Below, piece by piece: positions 1 to 5,520 of a stretch of 12,394 bases of DNA; positions within the stretch are counted from its first letter, which is position 1, and every line of letters starts with the position of its first letter. The notes below the pieces were generated by a model. It was not told the origin of the DNA. It saw nothing but the letters and a program-made list of their open reading frames with translations, and did no database searches. Source of the stretch: Roseovarius sp. UBA6217 (lineage in GTDB: Bacteria > Pseudomonadota > Alphaproteobacteria > Rhodobacterales > Rhodobacteraceae); assembly GCA_002421985.1 (NCBI GenBank), contig DISF01000008.1:4299-16692 (forward strand), read 5' to 3'. The translations under genes were made by a program, and so were the position numbers.

Positions 1-597
1 CGCAAGCATCCGCAGCAGGAGTTCCTGCAAGTGGACACCACCAACATCCTCTTCATCTGCGGCGGGGCCTTTGCCGGGCTGGATCGCATCATCGCACAGC
101 GCGGCAAGGGCAGCGCGATGGGCTTTGGCGCCGATGTGCGCGACAGCCAGGAGCGCGGGATCGGCGAGATTCTGACCGAGCTGGAACCCGAAGACCTGCT
201 CAAATTCGGGCTCATCCCCGAATTCGTCGGTCGCCTGCCGGTTCTGGCAACGCTGGAGGATCTCGACGAGGAGGCGCTGGTCACCATCCTGACCCAGCCC
301 AAGAACGCGCTGGTCAAGCAATATCAACGGCTGTTCGAGCTCGAAAACGCCAAGCTCACCTTTACCGAGGATGCGCTCAAGGCGATCGCCAAGCGCGCCA
401 TAGCCCGCAAGACCGGCGCGCGGGGGTTGCGCTCGATCCTTGAGGATATCCTGCTCGACACGATGTTCGATCTGCCCAGCCTCGAGAATGTCGAGGAGGT
501 CGTGGTGAATGAAGAGGCGGCCACGTCCGCCGCCGCGCCGCTCATCATCTATGCCGAGACCAAGGGCAGCAAGAAAGGCGGTGCCAGCGCGGGCTGA
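1..597 (+). CDS. clpX: ATP-dependent Clp protease ATP-binding subunit ClpX, 3' part (5' end outside window)
   Basis: ClpX is the AAA+ unfoldase that feeds tagged proteins into ClpP in the cytoplasm. The reading frame is open from base 1, so the gene begins upstream; 198 C-terminal residues are visible. The first three codons read RKH, which match the RKH pore loop of E. coli ClpX (about residue 228), so the full protein should be near 425 aa, the usual length. Next come VDTTNILFICGGAF (sensor-1 region) and GFGADV. LIPEFVGRLP follows, and a sensor-2 arginine motif, TGARGLRSILE, lies at about residues 138-148 of the visible part. The C-terminal tail is Ala/Lys/Gly-rich and variable, as in other alphaproteobacteria. 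The stop is TGA at 595-597. An internal GTG at 31 is not the start, because homology continues upstream of it. The downstream neighbour phaZ is convergent. Confidence 0.97.
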   Translation, partial: RKHPQQEFLQVDTTNILFICGGAFAGLDRIIAQRGKGSAMGFGADVRDSQERGIGEILTELEPEDLLKFGLIPEFVGRLPVLATLEDLDEEALVTILTQPKNALVKQYQRLFELENAKLTFTEDALKAIAKRAIARKTGARGLRSILEDILLDTMFDLPSLENVEEVVVNEEAATSAAAPLIIYAETKGSKKGGASAG

Positions 598-635
598 GGG
601 TGGTCGCGCGGGGCAGGGGCGTTGGAAAGACGCGT

Positions 636-709
636 CTGGCCTGGTGCCTCCATTTGCCTCCTGTCCCCCGCGCGGAATCAAGGCGCGCTTGCGCGCCGCC
701 GCGCGAGCG
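636..709 (+). repeat. Dispersed GC-rich repeat, copy 1
   Basis: This 74-bp stretch matches the reverse complement of 8741-8815, with about five substitutions and three single-base gaps by hand alignment. A 17-bp identical core lies at 661-677 (CTGTCCCCCGCGCGGAA), and the shared end GCCGCGCGAGCG lies at 698-709. Both copies are intergenic, which suggests a REP-like or MITE-like family rather than coding similarity. It encodes nothing visible. Confidence 0.7.
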
Positions 710-710
710 G

Positions 711-738
711 TCATGCCGAAGGCATGCCTCCGGCATGA
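711..738 (+). repeat. Inverted repeat TCATGCCG...CGGCATGA
   Basis: Perfect 8-bp arms at 711-718 and 731-738 flank a GGCATGCC centre that is itself self-complementary. It sits directly between the dispersed repeat and the terminator-like hairpin, and may form a cruciform or RNA stem. The second copy of the dispersed repeat lacks this insert. Confidence 0.5.
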
Positions 739-763
739 CCCGCCCGGACGGGCGGGCGCTTTT
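739..763 (+). terminator. Probable rho-independent terminator downstream of clpX
   Basis: The stem CCCGCCCG (739-746) pairs with CGGGCGGG (749-756) around a 2-base centre (realistically a 4-nt loop), followed by CGC and TTTT (760-763). It is the only stem with a T-run in the gap, about 140 bp after the clpX stop. The T-run is short, so efficiency is uncertain. It may also be part of the repeat element, whose second copy has a related GC-rich stem at the same place. Confidence 0.5.
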
Positions 764-988
764 GCCACGTCGAACTCCCTACAATCGTTCAAGTATCTGG
801 AACCATAAACCGCCTGCCAAAACCGTTGCAGCGCCCACCCGCAGTCGGGCGCTCGCGCGGCTCACGGCAATGTCCCCTCCAGGCCATTCCAACCCCCGAC
901 CACGCGCCCGTTCACATCGGGACAAACCGAATCAGCGCCCGCACGGGCCGGTCAGGCGGTATCCGCCAATTGCCGCGCCCCGCGCCCC

Positions 989-2269
989 TCAGCTGTTGGC
1001 CGCGACGTTTCGGTTGGCCGGTTTGCGGGTGCTGTGCCGCCCGGCATTGGCATCCATGAAATCGAGCACGAGGGGCCGGATATTGTTGCGCCAGGACCGG
1101 CCGGCGAAAATGCCGTAATGGCCGGCTTCGGGTTCGAGATAGTTGGCCTTCATGCTGTCGGGCAGCCCGGTGCACAGATCGAGCGCGGCGATGCATTGGC
1201 CGGGGGCGGAAATATCGTCCTTGCCGCCTTCGACGGTCTTGACCGCGACATCGGTGATCTTGCCGATATCGACGCGGTGACCATTCACGACAAAGCGGTT
1301 CTCCGCGATTTCCAGCCCCTTGAAGATGCGCTCGACCGTCGAGAGGTAGAATTCGGCGGTCATGTCCATCACCGCGAGATATTCATCATAAAAGCGGTTG
1401 TGGGGGTCGTTGTCGCTAGCCTCGCCATGGGCCACGCGCAGGATCTGGTCGGTGAATGCCTTGGCGTGGCGATCGCCGTTCATCGAGATGAACGAGGCGA
1501 GTTGCAGAAGGCCGGGATAGACCGGTCGCCCGACGCCCTTGTAGAGGAAGCCGACGCGCTGGATCATCAACTCCTCAAGTTGGCCCATCGTCACCCGGCG
1601 GCCGAAATCCGTCACCTCGGTGGCGGCGGCGTCTGGGTTGATCGGCCCGCCGATGAGCGTGAGCGTGCGCGGTTGCGCCGCAGGCTCGATCTCGGCAAGA
1701 TAGGCGGTCGCCGCAAGCGCCAGCGGCGCGGGTTGACAGACGGCGACCACGTTGATTTCGGGGCCGAGCGCCTTCATGAAATCGACAAGGTAGAGGGTGT
1801 AATCCTCGATGTCGAACTTGCCCATGGATACCGGGATGTTGCGCGCGTTTTGCCAATCGGTGACGTAGACCTCGCAATTGACGATCAGCGATTTGACAGT
1901 GGGGCGCAAGAGCGTCGCGTAATGGCCCGACATCGGTGCCACCAGCAACACCTTTCGCGGCTGTTCGGCGCGTCCCGACACGTTGAAGTGAATGAGATCG
2001 CCAAAGGGGCGCGACATCACCGTTTCGATATTCACCAGATGGTCGCGCCCATCCTCGCAGGTAAGGGTGCGAATGCCCCAGTCGGGCTTGGCCACCATGC
2101 GCTCGAACGTCCGCTCTGTCACCTGCCCCCAGGCCGCCATCCACTGAAACGAGGGATTTGGCACCATGCTGAAAATCGGATAGGATGCAAAGGACAGGGC
2201 GGAGGCACCAAGCCATTGATTGGCGTTGCGGAAAGATTCCATAAGGTCATAAGTAGACATCTGGCGCAT
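989..2269 (-). CDS. phaZ: Intracellular polyhydroxyalkanoate depolymerase
   Basis: The 426-aa protein has no signal peptide and belongs to the intracellular PHB depolymerase family (Cupriavidus PhaZ1 type). This family degrades amorphous PHA on cytoplasmic granules to 3-hydroxybutyrate units. The nucleophile is a cysteine rather than a lipase-box serine: VCQP with Cys178. Asp351 or Asp352 (in GGKDD) and His384 (EAGHYGIFAG) complete the triad, closely matching Cys183/Asp355/His388 of Cupriavidus PhaZ1 as I recall them. The length is typical. The start ATG at 2269 is preceded, reading the minus strand, by AAGGAG (2276-2281) at good spacing; the Met three codons later lacks such a site. The gene is divergent from phaC across a 108-bp shared control region with a PhaR-type operator, so degradation and synthesis are likely co-regulated. 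The product assignment is secure; substrate chain length is inferred. Confidence 0.95.
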   Translation of the reverse strand: MRQMSTYDLMESFRNANQWLGASALSFASYPIFSMVPNPSFQWMAAWGQVTERTFERMVAKPDWGIRTLTCEDGRDHLVNIETVMSRPFGDLIHFNVSGRAEQPRKVLLVAPMSGHYATLLRPTVKSLIVNCEVYVTDWQNARNIPVSMGKFDIEDYTLYLVDFMKALGPEINVVAVCQPAPLALAATAYLAEIEPAAQPRTLTLIGGPINPDAAATEVTDFGRRVTMGQLEELMIQRVGFLYKGVGRPVYPGLLQLASFISMNGDRHAKAFTDQILRVAHGEASDNDPHNRFYDEYLAVMDMTAEFYLSTVERIFKGLEIAENRFVVNGHRVDIGKITDVAVKTVEGGKDDISAPGQCIAALDLCTGLPDSMKANYLEPEAGHYGIFAGRSWRNNIRPLVLDFMDANAGRHSTRKPANRNVAANS

Positions 2270-2325
2270 TGTCTTCTCCTTAAGGTGGAAGATCAGGGAG
2301 GGGGTGCCGCCTGGTCAACCGAGGT

Positions 2326-2354
2326 TTGACACGACGGTATGCTGCGTAGCAGAA
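2326..2354 (+). promoter_or_regulatory. Possible phaC promoter
   Basis: A perfect TTGACA -35 box is at 2326-2331. The best-spaced -10 (17 bp, GCAGAA at 2349-2354) is poor, so the exact start of transcription is uncertain. The operator at 2342-2352 would cover the spacer and -10 area. Confidence 0.35.
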
Positions 2355-2362
2355 AATGTTAA
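2334..2362 (-). promoter_or_regulatory. Possible phaZ promoter
   Basis: On the minus strand a TTAACA -35-like box (2357-2362) and a TACCGT -10-like box (2334-2339) are separated by 17 bp. The -10 is weak. The PhaR-type operator 2342-2352 falls within the spacer, the same geometry as at phaP, which is the main reason to report it. Confidence 0.35.
2342..2352. promoter_or_regulatory. Putative PhaR operator shared by phaZ and phaC
   Basis: CTGC-GTA-GCAG is an exact CTGC-N3-GCAG palindrome. TGC-rich sites of this form are those I recall for PhaR of Paracoccus and Rhodobacter. It is the only such site in the phaZ-phaC gap, 25 bp before the phaC start and 72 bp before the phaZ start, so one bound repressor could act on both genes. 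Binding is inferred. Confidence 0.65.
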
Positions 2363-2377
2363 GGGGGAATCTTTGAA

Positions 2378-4189
2378 ATGACAACGCAGGATGATGCCAC
2401 AGCGACAAATGTCGAGAAACTCAACGAGAATCTCGCCAAGGTCGAGCAATTGTCGCAGCGGCTCATTCAGGCGCTGGCCGCGCGCAAGCCCGCGAATCCG
2501 ACGCTCAACAGCCCCTCGCAAGACTTGTTCGCCAAGGCCGCCACTTCCTACTGGTCGGAAATGCTCGAGCATCCCGGCAAGATCTACGAGCAGCAACTGG
2601 AATACTGGGGCAAGTCGGTTCACCATTTCCTTGATGCGCAGACCGCGATTCTGCGCGGCGGCGTGACTTCGGCAGAGCAAGACGACGCCCCCGATCCGCT
2701 CGCGGGCGACAAGCGCTTCGCCAACCCGCTTTGGGACAGCCACCCGTTCTTCAAATACGTCAAGCGGCAATACGCGCTCAACGCCCAGTCGATCGAGCAG
2801 ATACTTGCCGAGATCGACGAGGACCTGCCCGAAAAGGACCGCAAGCGGCTCGATTATTTCGCGCACCAGATCATCGACATGATGTCGCCCACCAATTTCC
2901 TCGGCACCAACCCCGACGCGCTCGAACGTGCGGTGGCAACCGAGGGCGAAAGCCTGGTGCAGGGGCTGGAAAACCTGATTGCCGATCTGGAGGCCAATGA
3001 TGGCGAGATGGTCGTGCGGCTGGTCGATGAGAACGCCTTTGCGCTGGGCGAGAACATCGCCACCGCGCCGGGCGAGGTGGTCTATCGCAACCGGATGATG
3101 GAGCTGATTCAGTATGCGCCCGCGACCGATCAGGTCCACGCCACGCCGCTCGTGATCTTTCCGCCCTGGATCAACAAGTACTACATCCTCGACCTCAAGC
3201 CCGAGAACAGCCTGATTCGCTGGATCACCGAGCAGGGCTATACGCTCTTCGTGGTCAGTTGGGTGAACCCCGATGCCTCTTATGCCGATGTCGGCATAGA
3301 GGATTACGTCGAAGAGGGGTTCCTGACCGCGATCCGCGAGGTCAAGGCGATCACCGGCGAGAAACAGGTCAACACCGTGGGCTATTGCATCGCGGGCACC
3401 ACGCTGCACATGGTTCTGGCACTGATGGCCAGGCGCGGCGACAAATCGGTGAAATCGGCCACCTTCTTTACCGCGCTCACCGATTTCTCCGAGCAGGGCG
3501 AGTTTACCCCGTTCCTTCATGACGATTTCATCGACGGGATCGAAGAGGAAGTGGCAGCGCAGGGCGTGCTGCGGTCTTTCATCATGGGGCGCACCATGTC
3601 GTTCCTGCGCTCGCGCGACCTGGTCTATCAGCCCGCCGTGCGCAAATACATGATGGGAGAGGCCCCCCCCGCCTTTGACCTGCTGTATTGGAACGGCGAT
3701 GGCTCCAACCTGCCGGCGCGCATGGCGGTGCAATATCTGCGGGGCCTGTGCCAGCGCAACGAGTTTGTCGAGGGCGGCTTTGATCTGGGCGGCGAGCGTG
3801 TGCATATCCGCGATGTGAAGATCCCGCTGATGTCGGTCACCTGCGAGACCGATCACATCGCGGCGTGGAAGGATTGCTATCGCGGCTTCCAGCAGACCGG
3901 ATCAAGGGACCGCACCTTCATCGTCTCGGAATCGGGCCATATCGCGGGGATCGTCAACCCGCCCGCCAAGAAGAAATACGGCCATTACACCAACGATGAT
4001 CTGAGCGGCACGGCGGATGACTGGATGGCCGGGGCCACGCGCCACGATGGCTCGTGGTGGCCGCGCTGGGAGGCATGGCTGGCAAAACGCTCGGGGCGCA
4101 TGGTGCCTGCGCGCACCGTCGGCGACGCGGCGCATCCGCCGCTTGCGCCCGCACCGGGCACCTATGTGCGCAAAAAGGCCAGCACCTGA
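2378..4189 (+). CDS. phaC: Class I poly(R)-hydroxyalkanoic acid synthase
   Basis: PhaC polymerises (R)-3-hydroxyacyl-CoA, usually short-chain, on the growing PHA granule, releasing CoA. The 603-aa protein has the PhaC N-terminal domain (about residues 95-270) followed by the alpha/beta-hydrolase catalytic domain. The modified lipase box GYCIAG carries the nucleophile Cys337. Asp492 (ETDHIAAW) and His521 (ESGHIAGIVNPP) complete the triad, equivalent to Cys319/Asp480/His508 of the Cupriavidus enzyme. Length fits class I (about 590 aa), which works without a PhaE or PhaR synthase subunit. The start ATG at 2378 follows a purine-rich AAGGGGGAA (2361-2369). The first 90 residues are hydrophilic and variable, as usual. 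It is followed by phaP 148 bp downstream, with phaP having its own promoter. No clear terminator is visible after the stop. Confidence 0.97.
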   Translation: MTTQDDATATNVEKLNENLAKVEQLSQRLIQALAARKPANPTLNSPSQDLFAKAATSYWSEMLEHPGKIYEQQLEYWGKSVHHFLDAQTAILRGGVTSAEQDDAPDPLAGDKRFANPLWDSHPFFKYVKRQYALNAQSIEQILAEIDEDLPEKDRKRLDYFAHQIIDMMSPTNFLGTNPDALERAVATEGESLVQGLENLIADLEANDGEMVVRLVDENAFALGENIATAPGEVVYRNRMMELIQYAPATDQVHATPLVIFPPWINKYYILDLKPENSLIRWITEQGYTLFVVSWVNPDASYADVGIEDYVEEGFLTAIREVKAITGEKQVNTVGYCIAGTTLHMVLALMARRGDKSVKSATFFTALTDFSEQGEFTPFLHDDFIDGIEEEVAAQGVLRSFIMGRTMSFLRSRDLVYQPAVRKYMMGEAPPAFDLLYWNGDGSNLPARMAVQYLRGLCQRNEFVEGGFDLGGERVHIRDVKIPLMSVTCETDHIAAWKDCYRGFQQTGSRDRTFIVSESGHIAGIVNPPAKKKYGHYTNDDLSGTADDWMAGATRHDGSWWPRWEAWLAKRSGRMVPARTVGDAAHPPLAPAPGTYVRKKAST

Positions 4190-4238
4190 GCGCCGCGCGC
4201 GGTCTGCTTTCGTGAAGTCGCCTTCCATGAATTTTTTG

Positions 4239-4249
4239 CTGCATCGCAG
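4239..4249. promoter_or_regulatory. Putative PhaR operator upstream of phaP (distal)
   Basis: CTGC-ATC-GCAG is an exact CTGC-N3-GCAG palindrome, flanked by a T-run on the left (4232-4237) and an A-run on the right (4250-4254). It lies just upstream of the phaP -35 box. Its centre is 26 bp, about 2.5 helical turns, from that of the proximal operator. PhaR binding is inferred from the motif and context. Confidence 0.65.
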
Positions 4250-4256
4250 AAAAAGC

Positions 4257-4285
4257 TTGAAATGCTGCGGTGCAGCATGTATATT
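4257..4285 (+). promoter_or_regulatory. phaP promoter (sigma-70 type)
   Basis: TTGAAA (4257-4262) and TATATT (4280-4285) are separated by exactly 17 bp, a good housekeeping promoter and the most AT-rich stretch nearby. Transcription would begin near 4292, giving a leader of about 46 nt before the phaP ATG. The spacer is almost entirely filled by the operator palindrome. Confidence 0.75.
4262..4278. promoter_or_regulatory. Putative PhaR operator inside the phaP promoter (proximal)
   Basis: ATGCTGC-GGT-GCAGCAT is a perfect palindrome with 7-bp arms containing the CTGC-N3-GCAG core (4265-4275). It occupies the spacer between the -35 and -10 boxes, where a bound protein would block RNA polymerase. 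This matches the known role of PhaR as phasin repressor, released by PHA. Confidence 0.75.
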
Positions 4286-4337
4286 CCGATCATCAGCAAG
4301 AAGCGGCCTCCCCCGCTAAACCCGAAAGGACAAGATC

Positions 4338-4784
4338 ATGACCAAGACCACCGATTTCACCACCATGTTCAAGGATGTCATGGGCAACTTCCCGGTCGAC
4401 GCCAAGGCCATGGAAGAGGCGTTCAAGAGCCAGGCTGCCCTGAGCGAAAAGCTGTCGGGCGTTGCCCTGTCGGCCGCCGAGAAGTCGGCTGAAATCTCCA
4501 GCAAATGGACCAAGGAAACCCTCGCCAAACTGAGCGAGATGTCCAAGGCCAAGACCGAGCCCGCCGATTACGCCAAGGCCGTGACCGATTTCGCCTCGGC
4601 CAACGCCGAAGTGGCCGCCGAGCACCTCGCCGCCTTCGCCGAAGTCGCCAAGAAAGTGCAGATGGAAACCGTCGAACTGCTGCTCGCCTCGGGCAAGACC
4701 ATGCAGGAAGATGCCGCCGCCGCCGTCAAGAAGGCCACCGACGAAGTGACCGCCGCGGCCAAGAAAGCGACCACCGCCAAGTAA
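4338..4784 (+). CDS. phaP: Phasin (PHA granule-associated protein)
   Basis: Phasins coat PHA granules in the cytoplasm and control their number and size. The 148-aa product is rich in Ala, Lys and Glu, lacks Cys and Trp-rich cores (one Trp), and is predicted from composition to be almost wholly helical with amphipathic stretches. The segment from about residue 20 to 125 matches the general phasin pattern, and a Lys/Ala-rich tail (VKKATDEVTAAAKKATTAK) ends the protein. There is no signal peptide. The start ATG at 4338 has AAGGA (4326-4330) 7 nt upstream. It has its own strong promoter with two PhaR-type operators and is closed by a hairpin terminator at 4842-4874, so it is probably a monocistronic, highly expressed unit. 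Phasin sequences are weakly conserved, so the call rests on composition plus its position between phaC and phaR. Confidence 0.93.
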   Translation: MTKTTDFTTMFKDVMGNFPVDAKAMEEAFKSQAALSEKLSGVALSAAEKSAEISSKWTKETLAKLSEMSKAKTEPADYAKAVTDFASANAEVAAEHLAAFAEVAKKVQMETVELLLASGKTMQEDAAAAVKKATDEVTAAAKKATTAK

Positions 4785-4805
4785 GGCGCGCAGACAACTG
4801 GATTT

Positions 4806-4835
4806 CGCGTCCCATCCCCTCCCAAACGGGACGCG
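4806..4835 (+). repeat. Inverted repeat after phaP
   Basis: CGCGTCCC (4806-4813) and GGGACGCG (4828-4835) are perfect 8-bp arms around a 14-nt loop, 21 bp after the phaP stop and just before the terminator. It would add a second stem to the phaP mRNA 3' end and may protect it from 3' exonucleases; this role is inferred. Confidence 0.5.
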
Positions 4836-4841
4836 ACATTG

Positions 4842-4874
4842 AAGGGCGGGCCGAGAGGCTCGCCCTTTCATTTT
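4842..4874 (+). terminator. Rho-independent terminator of phaP
   Basis: AAGGGCG (4842-4848) pairs with CGCCCTT (4861-4867). The stem continues through a G-U wobble and GCC/GGC to a GAGA tetraloop (4853-4856), giving 11 pairs. The sequence TTTCATTTT follows (4866-4874). This separates phaP from phaR and argues for a distinct phaR promoter. Confidence 0.75.
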
Positions 4875-4880
4875 ACCGCG

Positions 4881-4923
4881 TCTGCGTCTAAGCTTTGCCC
4901 CAGCGCTGCACCGGTGCTGCACC
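4881..4923. promoter_or_regulatory. TGC-rich region upstream of phaR, putative autoregulatory site
   Basis: Five TGC triplets occur in 43 bp. They include a perfect 10-bp palindrome GCACCGGTGC (4908-4917), an adjoining CAGCGCTG palindrome (4901-4908), and a repeated CTGCACC (4906-4912 and 4917-4923). No exact CTGC-N3-GCAG is present. TGC-rich elements upstream of phaR were reported as PhaR-bound in Paracoccus, so autorepression is plausible. I see no convincing -35/-10 pair here. Confidence 0.45.
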
Positions 4924-4940
4924 CTGTTGGAGGTTTTACC

Positions 4941-5516
4941 TTGGCCGACGCGACACAACCGCTCCTGATAAAACGCTACGCAAGCCGTCGTCTTTATAAC
5001 ACCGAGACCTCGGATTACGTGACACTCGAGGATATCGCGGGCTTCATCCGCGCCGGGCGCGAGGTGCAGATCATCGACCTGAAATCCGGCGACGATCTTA
5101 CCCGGCAATACCTGCTTCAGATCGTCGCCGAACACGAAAGCCGCGGCCAGAGCGTGCTGCCGATCAACGTTCTCACCGATCTCGTGCGCAGCTATACGAC
5201 TCAGGCCACCAGCGTTGTGCCGGAATTTCTCGCCGCCAGCTTCGAGATGCTGCGCGACGGGCAATCCAAGATGCTGGAAAACATGACCAAGGCCAACCCG
5301 CTCGCCGCGATGCCCGGCATGGAGGCGATGCGCAAGCAGCAAGAGGCGTTCATGAAGGCGATGACCGGCGGGCTTGGCGGGCTTGGCAGCACCGGGCCGG
5401 GCAGGGGCCGCGACGAGGATGACAGCGCCGAGGAGGCCCCGGCGGGCGACGATCTCGACGCGATCCGCAAGCAGCTTGCCGAATTGCAGGACAAGCTCTC
5501 GAAACTCGACAAATAG
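4941..5516 (+). CDS. phaR: PHA synthesis repressor PhaR (TTG start)
   Basis: PhaR represses phasin and other PHA genes and is released from DNA by binding nascent PHA. The 191-aa product has the N-terminal PHB/PHA accumulation regulator DNA-binding domain (about residues 8-70, with the hallmark LIKRYASRRLYNTETSDYVTLEDI). The polymer-binding PHB_acc-type repeats follow at about 72-115. A Met/Gly/acidic linker is at about 120-170, and a short C-terminal coiled coil (DDLDAIRKQLAELQDKLSKLDK region) ends it. The family motif begins only a few residues after Leu/Met at 4941, a TTG codon with GGAGG (4929-4933) 7 nt upstream. No ATG or GTG fits, and the longer open frame runs back into the phaP terminator. 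The rare start may keep repressor levels low. It should not be confused with the Bacillus class IV synthase subunit of the same name. A LysR-type gene follows after 4 nt. Confidence 0.95.
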   Translation: MADATQPLLIKRYASRRLYNTETSDYVTLEDIAGFIRAGREVQIIDLKSGDDLTRQYLLQIVAEHESRGQSVLPINVLTDLVRSYTTQATSVVPEFLAASFEMLRDGQSKMLENMTKANPLAAMPGMEAMRKQQEAFMKAMTGGLGGLGSTGPGRGRDEDDSAEEAPAGDDLDAIRKQLAELQDKLSKLDK

Positions 5517-5520
5517 CGCG

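Larger units (their letters stand above)
598..988. other. Gene-free gap between convergent clpX and phaZ (391 bp)
   Basis: I find no credible gene here: the open frames are low-complexity, Arg/Pro-rich readings of GC-rich DNA with no ribosome binding sites. The gap holds a dispersed repeat copy (636-709), a strong terminator-like hairpin (739-763), and a short reverse-oriented remnant of the repeat ends (850-886). Two small palindromes lie just beyond the phaZ stop, at 937-948 (GCCCG/CGGGC) and 955-967 (GGCGG/CCGCC). These last two could fold in the phaZ mRNA 3' end but lack a U-tract. Confidence 0.7.

Noticed and set aside
31..33. GTG as a clpX start
   Set aside because: ClpX homology (RKHPQQEFLQ) continues in frame upstream to base 1; the gene is cut by the window edge, not truncated biologically.
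1034..2329. 431-codon plus-strand open frame opposite phaZ
   Set aside because: It is the antisense shadow of phaZ in high-GC DNA, where third-position G/C leaves the opposite strand open. Its product has no family pattern, and phaZ has a full catalytic triad.
2315..3856. 513-codon minus-strand open frame opposite phaC
   Set aside because: Antisense shadow of phaC; His/Gly/Asp-rich, low-information product, no ribosome binding site, and it would run across the phaC control region.
4839..4940. 34-codon upstream extension of phaR
   Set aside because: It starts at a TTG inside the phaP terminator stem and reads through the TGC-rich control region. The TTG at 4941 has a strong GGAGG and sits at the family's N-terminus.
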